A stretch of DNA of 11,479 nucleotides, from positions 6,164 to 17,642 of the forward strand of contig PLSZ01000652.1 in the NCBI GenBank assembly GCA_003164305.1, read 5' to 3'. The DNA comes from Acetobacteraceae bacterium. Its GTDB lineage: Bacteria; Pseudomonadota; Alphaproteobacteria; Acetobacterales; Acetobacteraceae. How positions within the stretch are numbered: position 1 is the first letter of the stretch; every line of letters starts with the position of its first letter. The notes beneath the pieces were generated by a model. It saw nothing but the letters and a program-made list of their open reading frames with translations, was not told the DNA's origin and did no database searches. Of the stretch, positions 1 to 6,349 are shown piece by piece. A program made the translations under genes and the position numbers.

Positions 1-104
1 GCCTATGGGGCCTGACCCTGGCATCTCCTGATGCGGGCCCCGTGCGCTCGGGGTGGGCACGATTTCCGCGCAGGCCGATCCTCGGGTCGAGCTCGAGGAT
101 GACG
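1..104 (-). repeat. Dispersed intergenic repeat, copy A (inverted relative to copy B)
   Basis: The reverse complement of this stretch aligns over about 100 bp with 8114-8220. Shared blocks include GCTCGACCCGAGGATCGG, GCACGGGGCC, and ATGCCAGG followed by TCAGGCCC. The segment at 78-100 forms a hairpin (arms ATCCTCGGG and CTCGAGGAT), with one pair broken relative to copy B. The element may continue beyond the window edge, because its outer end (1-8) no longer matches copy B. It lies just past the 3' end of the dehydrogenase gene. Bases 105-202 between the repeat and that gene show nothing recognisable. Confidence 0.75.
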
Positions 105-202
105 CTACGGGGGCGCCACGACCGAGAGTCACCGCCAACGCGGGTAGGTATAACTTCATTTCAGGAACTCTCATGTCATTGCCCGCGGGAGTGAGCGGCT
201 GG

Positions 203-991
203 TCAGGCGGCGGGGCGGTAACGCTCGGCCGCATGGGCCTGCATGATATTCGGCAGCATCGCGCGGCGCGCGGCTTCGAGCGCGCTCCATTGACCGGCGT
301 CGGGCAGCGGCGGGATCGTCACCGTCTCCCGCCGGTCGAAGCCGACCAGCGCGGCGTCCACCAGTTCCTCGACGTCCATCGCCGCCGGCAGCGCGTTCAC
401 GTCACGCCCGGCGCGCTCCCAGATTTCGGTGCGCGTCGCCGAGGGCAGCACGGCCTGCACATAAACGCCTTTGGGGCCAAGCTCGAGGGCCAGGCCCTGG
501 CTCAGGAACAGCGCGAACGCCTTGGTCGCCCCATACACCGTGAGACCGATTTCCGGGGCGAGCCCGACGATCGAGCCAATGTTAACGATCGCCCCTTCGC
601 CTTTCGCCACGAAGCCCGGCGCGACCGCGTTGGCCAACCGGGTCAGCGCCGTGACGTTCAGCGCGATCATCCCGGCAAGACCGCCACCGCTTTGGTCGAG
701 AAAATTGCCTTTGACGAGCGCTCCGGCGTTGTTGACCAGAACGCCAATGCTTTGGTCCTCGCGCAGCCGCGCCTCGACACGCTCCAGATCCCGCTCATCG
801 GTCAGGTCGGCGCGCAGCACATCGACCCGTACGCCCGCCTCGCGGCGCAGGCGGTCGGCGAGGTGCTCCATGCGCGAAAGATCGCGCGCCACCAGCACGA
901 GATCATGGCCGCGGCGGGCGAAACGGTCAGCGTAGACGGCGCCAATGCCGGTCGACGCGCCGGTGACGAGGACGGTGGGGTGCTGACTCAT
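203..991 (-). CDS. Short-chain dehydrogenase/reductase (SDR) family oxidoreductase
   Basis: This 262-residue protein is a classical SDR, a soluble NAD(P)-dependent oxidoreductase with a Rossmann fold. The nucleotide-binding motif TGASTGIG is at residues 10-17, NNAG at 87-90, the catalytic Asn at about 112, the catalytic Ser at 140, and the Tyr-x-x-x-Lys pair at Y153 and K157 (YGATK). ARD at 35-37 with a basic context would fit NADP(H), but this is inference. The length is normal for the family. A GGGAG Shine-Dalgarno sequence lies about 9 bases upstream of the ATG. The gene is transcribed away from a TetR-type regulator across a short region with two palindromes, so it is probably repressed by that regulator. 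The substrate cannot be told from sequence. A longer ORF on the opposite strand is a GC-rich shadow. Confidence 0.95.
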   Translation of the reverse strand: MSQHPTVLVTGASTGIGAVYADRFARRGHDLVLVARDLSRMEHLADRLRREAGVRVDVLRADLTDERDLERVEARLREDQSIGVLVNNAGALVKGNFLDQSGGGLAGMIALNVTALTRLANAVAPGFVAKGEGAIVNIGSIVGLAPEIGLTVYGATKAFALFLSQGLALELGPKGVYVQAVLPSATRTEIWERAGRDVNALPAAMDVEELVDAALVGFDRRETVTIPPLPDAGQWSALEAARRAMLPNIMQAHAAERYRPAA

Positions 992-1016
992 CGCGCGGGA
1001 CTCCCGAGGACATATT

Positions 1017-1060
1017 CATGATGATCATCATGTTGCGTTTTACATTATGATCATCATGTA
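1017..1060. promoter_or_regulatory. Twin palindromic operators between SDR and TetR genes
   Basis: CATGATGATCATCATG at 1017-1032 is a perfect 16-bp palindrome. A second copy at 1043-1058, CATTATGATCATCATG, differs by one base and sits in a 20-bp near-palindrome at 1041-1060 with one mismatched pair. The copies start 26 bp apart, about two and a half helical turns. The position between divergent genes, one a TetR-family regulator, is typical of an autoregulated operator controlling both. It lies upstream of the regulator's likely start at 1090, and its ATGs are unlikely start codons. I could not assign clear -10/-35 boxes. Confidence 0.8.
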
Positions 1061-1089
1061 TGGTTTCAAGATCCCCTGGGAGAGAAAAA

Positions 1090-1662
1090 ATGCGCGTGAG
1101 CCGTGAACAGGTGACGGAGAACCGGCGGACCATCCTCCAGGCCGCGAGCCGGCTGTTCCGCGAACGTGGCTTCGACGCCGTCACCGTCGGCGAGGTCATG
1201 CGGGCCTCCGGGCTGACCCATGGCGCCTTCTACGGCTATTTCAGGAACAAGGAGGAACTCATCGCCGAGGCGCTTGGCGAAGCGATGTCGGGGACCGCCG
1301 CCCCCTCGGGCGATCTGGCGGATTATGCCGCCCGCTATCTGTCGCCGGATCATCGCGACGACCGGGCGCACGGATGTCCCGTCGCCGCGTTGGCCGCGGA
1401 GACGGTGCGTCAGGCGGGTGGCGCCCGGGCGGAGATGACGGCGGGCCTGAAACGACAGATCGACCGCCTCAGCCGGGTCGCGCCGGGCGAGGACGACCGT
1501 CGGAAGCGCCAGACGGCGATCGGAAGTTGGGCGGCAATGGTCGGCGCGATGATCCTGGCGCGCGTCAGCGATGACCCGGCGCTGTCGGACGAGGTGCTCG
1601 ATCAAACGCGGGCGTGGCTGGCGGGCCAGGGGAAGGATCATGGGCCGCGCAAGAGGACCTGA
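1090..1662 (+). CDS. TetR/AcrR family transcriptional regulator
   Basis: This 190-residue protein has an N-terminal TetR DNA-binding domain. A first helix (RRTILQAASRLFRERGF) is followed by the helix-turn-helix around residues 31-57, ending in the family signature GAFYGYFRNKEEL. The C-terminal part, with GCPVAALAAE and later MVGAMILAR, resembles the ligand-binding domain of YxaF/LmrA-like members; this is a recollection of family pattern and not a search result. I chose the ATG at 1090 over the in-frame ATG at 1060. GGGAGAG lies 5 bases before 1090, while 1060 lies in an operator palindrome. The regulator probably represses itself and the divergent dehydrogenase and is released by a small, perhaps electrophilic or aldehyde-like ligand. 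That ligand is speculative. Confidence 0.93.
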   Translation: MRVSREQVTENRRTILQAASRLFRERGFDAVTVGEVMRASGLTHGAFYGYFRNKEELIAEALGEAMSGTAAPSGDLADYAARYLSPDHRDDRAHGCPVAALAAETVRQAGGARAEMTAGLKRQIDRLSRVAPGEDDRRKRQTAIGSWAAMVGAMILARVSDDPALSDEVLDQTRAWLAGQGKDHGPRKRT

Positions 1663-2209
1663 TCGTGGGTGAGTGGGACAATCGACCCGGTCCATGCCGC
1701 CGGGAGCCTGGACGGCTTCAGCTCGGGCTGACGCGACGCGATCTTTGGAATGCTCGGACGACGCGGCGACGTATCCGCGGCGATTCGTCGCGAAGCCATC
1801 CTGATGCGATGGGCCACACATAAATTTTGATTTTTGGTATTTAAAAATCCCGCCGCGCGAATACTGCCGCGGGAAGCACCGCATTTCCCACGCGAGCCGT
1901 AACGGTTCGTAACGACGCAACCGCGATCGATCTAAAAAACGTTCTGATTCCAAAGGACTTCGACGAATGATATGGTTCGCACCGTAAGCGAAAATCCGCG
2001 ATACAAATGATCGAAGCCCTGCTATTCTCTTACGGTGGGAATCACGCTGTATTACCGTAACAGTGGATTATCATAAGAAAAATGGTGGAGAATGAGTGGG
2101 GTGACGATCAGGCATAGGATAAAGCCGCCGCGGTCCGAACGTTATCGTAACGGAAACGCCACGATAACGCCGCGCGCGATGCCCCCCACGGAAGGCCGCG
2201 GATAAACCG
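1663..2209. other. Gene-free region, AT-rich in its second half, with repeated CGTAA motifs
   Basis: I find no convincing gene in these about 545 bases. From about 1815 to 2100 the DNA is clearly more AT-rich than its surroundings. The core CGTAA recurs on either strand: CGTAACG at 1898-1904, 1908-1914 and 2146-2152, CGTAAG at 1983-1988, CTTACG at 2029-2034 and CGTAAC at 2056-2061. The first two are 10 bp apart, one helical turn. ACCGTAAG (1981-1988) and CTTACGGT (2029-2036) are exact inverted copies. This is plausibly the promoter and regulatory region of the two-gene unit starting near 2210. I see no clear sigma-70 boxes. Confidence 0.5.
2140..2169. promoter_or_regulatory. Perfect 9-bp inverted repeat upstream of the beta-domain protein gene
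   Basis: CGTTATCGT (2140-2148) and ACGATAACG (2161-2169) are exact inverted copies separated by 12 bases. They lie about 40 bases before the ATG at 2210. This could be an operator for a dimeric regulator or an RNA hairpin in the 5' leader. No T-run follows, so it is not an ordinary terminator. Confidence 0.5.
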
Positions 2210-2309
2210 ATGGGAACCGGGGGGGGGGCTGGTCGTCATCGATTTCTCCGCGCAGGGGAACAGCGCCTGGTTCCGCCATGCCGGCTGGAGCGGGCAGGAG
2301 CCCGATCGT
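2210..2309 (+). other. N-terminal coding extension of the next gene, out of frame by one base
   Basis: The long reading frame of the next gene stays open upstream to 2151 but has no ATG, GTG or TTG before 2310. Its translation just upstream of 2310 includes VVIDFSAQGNSAWFRHAGWS. This aligns with the start of the protein's second beta-rich domain (YTFGRGATAFRYMRDGW), so these bases look like genuine protein-coding sequence. An ATG at 2210 reads MGT followed by glycines from the G-run and then enters the wrong frame. Removing one G, or adding two, would join it to the long frame and give a protein of about 583 residues. GGAAGG at 2190-2195 is a possible, rather distant, ribosome binding site. 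Confidence 0.65.
2219..2228 (+). repeat. Homopolymer of ten G residues near the gene start
   Basis: Ten consecutive Gs lie three codons after the ATG at 2210. Runs of this length slip during replication and are classic phase-variation tracts in other bacteria. They are also a common site of sequencing error. Nine or twelve Gs would put the ATG in frame with the long ORF; ten switch it off. Confidence 0.9.
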
Positions 2310-3962
2310 GTGTGGGGTATCGGCCCGCGCTGTGTCTTGCGCATCCCGCTCCAAACGTCCGGTGTGGCGTGCATCCTGGAAGTGGAACTCGGCCCATGCC
2401 ATGCCCCGCCGGAGATTTCCGGACAGATCGTCCGGATCAATATGAACGGCGTCGCGATCGGTTGGACGCGCCTCGACGCTCTGGCGATGATCCGCTGCGA
2501 AATCGCCCCGTCGGTCACGGACGGCGACGGACTGCAGGACATCGAATTCGAATTCCCGGGCTTCTACCAACCCGAGATGTTGGGCCTGTCCACCGACAGC
2601 CGCCCATTGTCGGCCTGGTTCTCCTTCGCGCGCCTCTACACCACCGACATGTTCCGGCCTGGGCCGCATTTTCCGACCAGCCATCCCGACATTCCGGTGA
2701 TCAGTCTGATGCCGCCGCTCGCCGGCGCGCCGGTCGCCGATATGAAGACGGTGACTTATACCTTCGGACGCGGAGCGACGGCGTTTCGCTACATGCGCGA
2801 TGGGTGGAATCTGGGCGAGGCCAACTTTACCTGGACTGAAGGCAATGTCAGTCGTCTGGAATTACCCGCGCCGGGAGGTTCCGGATGTTACGCCTTACGC
2901 CTCGACGCCTGGCCGATGACTGTTCCTGGCGAAGTCCCCAGGCAGGATGTCACGATTCTGCTGGACGGCTACGTGATCGGCCAACAGCGCCTCGATGGAC
3001 GTTCCTTCTGGCTCGTCCCGTTGCCCAGGGAATTGACCGAGGGCCGGACGGTACTCCCGCTGGCGTTTGCTCTGCCGGATGCGAGAAGGCCCAGTGATTT
3101 CGGCGACTCTCCGGATTCACGGCAATTGGGCATCGCCCTTTCCAGCATCGGCGTCATTCCATTGCCGGATCATTTGCGCGCCGCCGGAAGTCTCCGGGCG
3201 GAGCAGGAGGCCAGCCCGCCGCCGATCGCCGTATCGCGTGAGTTTCTGGCGGTCGGCAAGGCCACTTTGCCAACCGCGATCGAGGCCACGCTGAAGATCG
3301 GTCCGGCCGCTTTGGCGCGTGGGTTCGAAAGCATCGGCACCAACTGCGAGTTCGGGATCGTTCAGCGGCAACTGGGGGTCGAGGTACTGAATCTCTTCCG
3401 GTTTTGTAATGTTCCGCTGCCCGAGCTGATGCTGGCGTTGACTGACGATCTCAAATTGTTGGCCGATCCGGCGGCGGTGACGGTTGAGTTGAACGACGCC
3501 GAGCGGCGGGAGTTTGTGGTCGCGCTGCCGGCGTATAATTTGCGCTGGCATACCTTCACCTATGAAGACCAGGGCAATCAGGAGACGCTGGCGCGGACTC
3601 ACGGGATCAAGCTGGGCTATCTGCGCCGGAAATTTTACGAAGGCCTGAGCGCCGGTCGGAAGATTTACGTGGTGAAGCAACGACCGCCCATCGCGGTTGC
3701 TCAGGCGCTCGCGTTGCTGATGGAACTCAACCGTCACGGGCATGCGACATTGCTTTGGGTTGAGCAGGCCCTGGACGCGACCCGGTCCGGTGAGGTCGAG
3801 TTGCTCGCGCCGGGCCTGATGCGTGGTTATGTGGAACGGTTCGCGCCAGACAACGACGTCGAGTCCGCCGACACCGCTGACTGGCTGCGCGTGATCGCCA
3901 ATGCATTTCTGCTGCACCAAGGGCCAAACGCGGTGTTTCGTGAGGCGGAACACGCCGCATGA
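2310..3962 (+). CDS. Tandem beta-domain protein with C-terminal SxGxNCEFG (DUF1796-like?) domain
   Basis: The uninterrupted frame gives 550 residues from a GTG preceded by AGGAG (2296-2300). Homology suggests the true N-terminus is upstream (see 2210-2309). Two similar beta-rich domains follow each other, roughly residues 1-115 plus the upstream extension, and 147-286. They share GW...E, a Q-V-x-I-x-x-(N/D)G stretch, F-x-x-P and DSR-x-L. The C-terminal domain (about 335-538) opens with FESIGTNCEFGIVQR (Cys346), has RWHTF (His414), then LRRKF and KIYVVKQ. This order of motifs recalls the DUF1796 putative papain-like cysteine peptidase family, but that is a weak inference. No signal peptide or membrane segment is visible. 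The gene overlaps the acyl carrier protein gene by 4 bp (ATGA), implying translational coupling. Function unknown; possibly surface glycan or acyl modification. Confidence 0.8.
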   Translation: MWGIGPRCVLRIPLQTSGVACILEVELGPCHAPPEISGQIVRINMNGVAIGWTRLDALAMIRCEIAPSVTDGDGLQDIEFEFPGFYQPEMLGLSTDSRPLSAWFSFARLYTTDMFRPGPHFPTSHPDIPVISLMPPLAGAPVADMKTVTYTFGRGATAFRYMRDGWNLGEANFTWTEGNVSRLELPAPGGSGCYALRLDAWPMTVPGEVPRQDVTILLDGYVIGQQRLDGRSFWLVPLPRELTEGRTVLPLAFALPDARRPSDFGDSPDSRQLGIALSSIGVIPLPDHLRAAGSLRAEQEASPPPIAVSREFLAVGKATLPTAIEATLKIGPAALARGFESIGTNCEFGIVQRQLGVEVLNLFRFCNVPLPELMLALTDDLKLLADPAAVTVELNDAERREFVVALPAYNLRWHTFTYEDQGNQETLARTHGIKLGYLRRKFYEGLSAGRKIYVVKQRPPIAVAQALALLMELNRHGHATLLWVEQALDATRSGEVELLAPGLMRGYVERFAPDNDVESADTADWLRVIANAFLLHQGPNAVFREAEHAA

Positions 3963-4210
3963 ACAACAAGGAGCTGGCCACGCGCCTGACCAGCATGCTG
4001 CGAGAGGCCTTCAGCCGGCCAACCCTCGAATACCGGGCGCGAGCTCAGATGCGCGACATTCCCGGGTTCGACTCGGTCAATTTCGTGATGATGATTTTGG
4101 CGCTGGAGGCGGCATTCGACATCCAGCTGCGGGAGGACGAGGTCGATTCGATCTTTACCATGGGCGACGTGTTCGCCCTGCTCCGGCGCAACGTGCCGGA
4201 GACCGACTGA
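3959..4210 (+). CDS. Acyl carrier protein (phosphopantetheine-binding)
   Basis: This 83-residue protein has the size and four-helix pattern of a free-standing acyl or peptidyl carrier protein. The motif GFDSVNFVMMILALEAAF places the phosphopantetheine-accepting serine at residue 39. The usual DSL is DSV here. A typical acidic second helix (FDIQLREDEVD) and a final helix (TMGDVFALL) follow. Its start codon overlaps the stop of the preceding gene (ATGA), so it is very likely co-translated with the NCEFG-domain protein and may carry the acyl group that protein uses. It is probably a specialised carrier and not the housekeeping fatty-acid AcpP, because no fab genes are nearby and the motif differs. 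Its TGA stop directly abuts the stop of the convergent ligase gene. Confidence 0.9.
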   Translation: MNNKELATRLTSMLREAFSRPTLEYRARAQMRDIPGFDSVNFVMMILALEAAFDIQLREDEVDSIFTMGDVFALLRRNVPETD

Positions 4211-5746
4211 TCACCCGCCCAGACCGAGTCGTTCCGCCAGGCCAATGCGTTGCGGCTTGCCGGTCGCTCCGGTGGGCAGTTCGGCCAGCATGACGATCCG
4301 CTTCGGTACCTTGAACGCGGTCAGCCTTGTGGCGACGAAATCGCGGAGCGCGGTCTCATCCACGCTCATGCCCGCACGCGGGACCACGGCGGCGGCGACT
4401 TCCTCTCCCATCAGCCGGTCGGCGAGCGCGAACACCACGGCGTGCCGCACCGCGGGGTGCTCCAGCAGCACCGCTTCGACCTCCAGCGGTGAGATCTTTT
4501 CGCCCGCGCGATTGATGACTTCCTTCAGCCGGCCGGTCAGCCGCAGGTAGCCATCCGCGTCGAGCACGCCCTGGTCGCCGGTCCGGAACCAGCCGTTGCT
4601 GAAGCCGCGGGCGTTGGCCTCCGGGTTGTTCTCATACTCCCGCATCACATTGGGTCCGCGCACCACGACCTCACCCACGCGGTCCACGGGGAGCAACTGG
4701 CCCGTCGTCTCATCCATCACGGCGATCTCCGGACCGGAGGCGATCCCGACGGAGCCCGCGATCCGCCGTGCGGGGGGCAACGGATTGGAGGCCATCTGAT
4801 GCGCGGCCTCGGTCATGCCGTAGGCCTCGATCACCGGCACACCGAACGCGATCTCCAGATCGCGCATCACACTGGGCGGCAGCGAGGCGGAAGAGGAGCG
4901 GATGAAGCGCAGCCGGTTCTGGGCCAGCCGATCCTGGAAGCGCGGCACCAGTTCCAACAATGTCTGATGCATGGTCGGCACGGCGGTGAACCAGGTGGGT
5001 CGCGTCTCGGCGAACCAGGTAAAGAATCGGAACGCGTTGAGTCCAGGCGCGCAGCAGACGGCGGCTCCGGCGGTCAGCGAGGCGAGCAACGCGGCGATCA
5101 GGCCATGGATATGGAACAGCGGCATGATGTTCAGGCAGACGTCGTGCTGATCCAGTCTGAGAGTGGCGCCGATCCGCCGGGCGGACGCGGTGACATTCGC
5201 ATGGGTCAGCGGCACGATCTTCGGGCGCGCCGTGGTCCCCGAGGTGTGCAGAATCAACGCGATATCGTCGGCTTCGGCCATTCCGGTCCGGGCTGGCGCG
5301 CCCTGCCCAGAGACGTCGGCGCGCAGCACGAAATGTCCGGCGGGACCCTGGCCGGACAGCAACTCGATCACCGGGATGCCGAGAGAATCAGCCGCGGCGC
5401 GGGCGGGCGTTGCACCACCGGCGGGAACGATCAGCGCTTTCGCGTGCAGGTCGTCGAGATAAAAGCCGAATTCCCGCTCGTTGTACGCCGGGTTCAGCGG
5501 CGCGGCGGTGGCGCGGCAGGCGACGGCGAGGAAACTCGTCGCCATTTCCGGTCCGTTCGGCAGGACGATCGCGATCCGATCGCCCCGCCCGATCCCCATG
5601 GCGTTGATCCCGGCCGCCGTGTCGGCGATCAGTTGGCGCAACGCACCGTGGCTCAGCCAGGGCCGACCTGGCGCGCCGATCGCGTTGGACTGGTGCGCTG
5701 CCTGGAGCAAACTGTCGGCGATGGTCGTGGCCGCCGGATGGGTCAC
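4211..5746 (-). CDS. Acyl-CoA ligase, AMP-forming, oxalate-CoA ligase (AAE3/Pcs60)-like
   Basis: This adenylate-forming enzyme (511 residues) activates a carboxylic acid as an acyl-AMP and then transfers it to CoA or another thiol. Visible motifs are HTSGTTARPK (residues about 167-176), YGMTEA (309-314), GWFRTGD (385-391), the hinge region GRLKEVINRAGEK (405-417), and the C-terminal catalytic lysine in TGKPQR (K497). The stretch AAHQMASNPLPP, followed by PNVMREYENNPEAN, matches the pattern I know from plant AAE3 and yeast Pcs60 oxalyl-CoA synthetases. Substrate remains inferred. I prefer the GTG at 5746 because GGAGA lies 7 bases before it. The ATG at 5782, adding 12 residues, has no Shine-Dalgarno sequence. 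Its end abuts the convergent acyl carrier protein gene. Confidence 0.9.
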   Translation of the reverse strand: MTHPAATTIADSLLQAAHQSNAIGAPGRPWLSHGALRQLIADTAAGINAMGIGRGDRIAIVLPNGPEMATSFLAVACRATAAPLNPAYNEREFGFYLDDLHAKALIVPAGGATPARAAADSLGIPVIELLSGQGPAGHFVLRADVSGQGAPARTGMAEADDIALILHTSGTTARPKIVPLTHANVTASARRIGATLRLDQHDVCLNIMPLFHIHGLIAALLASLTAGAAVCCAPGLNAFRFFTWFAETRPTWFTAVPTMHQTLLELVPRFQDRLAQNRLRFIRSSSASLPPSVMRDLEIAFGVPVIEAYGMTEAAHQMASNPLPPARRIAGSVGIASGPEIAVMDETTGQLLPVDRVGEVVVRGPNVMREYENNPEANARGFSNGWFRTGDQGVLDADGYLRLTGRLKEVINRAGEKISPLEVEAVLLEHPAVRHAVVFALADRLMGEEVAAAVVPRAGMSVDETALRDFVATRLTAFKVPKRIVMLAELPTGATGKPQRIGLAERLGLGG

Positions 5747-5864
5747 GGGCAGGTCTCCGCTGATGAGCTCGGGCTTGTGCATAATCGGTCGCCGCGCGGC
5801 GGGAAAGCAGCCCTGCCGGGCGGTTGGCCGGAGATCCCATGCGCCCCGGGATAAGCCCCCTCGC

Positions 5865-5892
5865 CGTCATGCTCGGGCCTGACCCGAGCATC
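5865..5892 (+). repeat. Intergenic hairpin, short copy (C) of the dispersed repeat
   Basis: CGTCAT followed by a hairpin at 5869-5891, with arms ATGCTCGGG and CCCGAGCAT around a 5-base loop. It matches the first hairpin of copies A and B. The C-G pair of copy B (ATCC...GGAT) is replaced here by G-C (ATGC...GCAT), a compensatory change that keeps the stem. Only this module is present; the rest of the long repeat is absent. Confidence 0.75.
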
Positions 5893-5979
5893 TGTTGACG
5901 CGCCTCAAGTGTCGAAAGTTGGCCACAGTGCGCGATGCGAGCGATCCTCGGCTCACGGCCGTGACTTCCGTCGCCTTCT

Positions 5980-5995
5980 TTAACCGTCGCTTAAC
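5980..5995 (+). promoter_or_regulatory. CtrA-type binding box (TTAA-N7-TTAAC)
   Basis: TTAACCGTCGCTTAAC is an exact match to the CtrA consensus known from Caulobacter and other alphaproteobacteria, two TTAA half-sites separated by 7 bases. It lies about 50 bases upstream of a possible small gene at 6045. The second half also reads TTAACA, close to a -35 TTGACA. I could not find a good -10 at the right spacing. Confidence 0.5.
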
Positions 5996-6044
5996 ACGAA
6001 CGGTGCAGCATTCCGCTCATGTAACCAACGCATAGAGGCCTGGC

Positions 6045-6230
6045 ATGAGCATCGCCGCCATTCATCCAACCTCCCCGGTCTCCCCGGAGGAGGCTTCGCC
6101 GCACGGTCATGGGCAACCGGACGCGCGCTCCCCCGGGCGTGACGCCGAGCATCCGGCGCATCACCCCGGCCATGCGGCGGTGTCACCGCCATCGCCGGTT
6201 TCCCCCCCGGCGGTTGATACCGTGGTCTGA
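6045..6230 (+). CDS. Possible small Pro/His-rich protein
   Basis: A 61-codon frame starts with ATG 6 bases after AGAGG (6034-6038), a well-placed ribosome binding site. The product is rich in Pro, His, Ala and Ser, with repeated VSP/SP units (TSPVSPEEASP near the start and VSPPSPVSPP near the end) and a His-rich middle (HPAHHPGH). It has no signal peptide, membrane segment or cysteine and is probably disordered. A CtrA-type box about 50 bases upstream and the good ribosome site favour a real gene. The low-complexity composition, short length and possible GC-rich artefact count against it. No function is recognised; His clusters could bind metal, which is speculation. Confidence 0.4.
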   Translation: MSIAAIHPTSPVSPEEASPHGHGQPDARSPGRDAEHPAHHPGHAAVSPPSPVSPPAVDTVV

Positions 6231-6318
6231 CCGGTCGGCGCCGGGAGATCGGTAATCGGCATCGAACGCGTATCTGGGGGCTCTTGATGACCGGCAATTA
6301 ATCAATAGGCAAGTTGAC

Positions 6319-6338
6319 TATCAACCAATTGATTGATA
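6319..6338. promoter_or_regulatory. Near-palindromic operator in front of the ArsR-type regulator
   Basis: TATCAACCAATTGATTGATA is a 20-bp palindrome with one mismatched pair. It overlaps a likely promoter: TTGACT at 6314-6319 is a good -35, with only a weak -10 near 6337. A further related half-site (ATTAATCAATA) lies at about 6298-6308. ATCAA/TTGAT-type palindromes are typical ArsR-family sites, so autorepression of the operon is likely. Being an operator, this region argues against the in-frame TTG at 6314 as the start codon. Confidence 0.65.
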
Positions 6339-6349
6339 TTCGATGGGTC

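Noticed and set aside
53..1021. Long plus-strand frame opposite the dehydrogenase (322 codons)
   Set aside because: Its product is Arg/His-rich with no family pattern, while the opposite strand encodes a complete SDR with all catalytic motifs. It is a GC-bias shadow.
1066..1953. Minus-strand frame of 295 codons across the TetR gene and the gene-free region
   Set aside because: It is mostly antisense to a clear TetR gene, has a low-complexity Arg/Pro-rich product, and has no ribosome site.
2092..2205. 37-codon plus-strand frame ending 4 bases before the ATG at 2210
   Set aside because: Its Shine-Dalgarno-like GGAG is only one base from the ATG, the peptide has no recognisable pattern, and it spans the inverted repeat. 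A leader peptide cannot be excluded but is not supported.
2210..2839. 209-codon plus-strand frame from the ATG at 2210
   Set aside because: After the G-run it reads an Arg/Pro-rich out-of-frame product, while the neighbouring frame encodes the duplicated beta domain. Only its first codons are likely meaningful.
4799..5854. 351-codon plus-strand frame opposite the acyl-CoA ligase
   Set aside because: The antisense strand carries every adenylate-forming motif. This product is Gly/Arg-rich and unlike any protein.
5980..6297. Minus-strand frame of 105 codons
   Set aside because: Arg/Pro-rich product, no ribosome site, overlaps the CtrA box and the better-supported plus-strand small ORF.
6314..6349. 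TTG start for the ArsR-type regulator
   Set aside because: The TTG coincides with a -35-like TTGACT and the following bases form the operator palindrome, so it is promoter sequence; the ATG at 6350 fits the family length.
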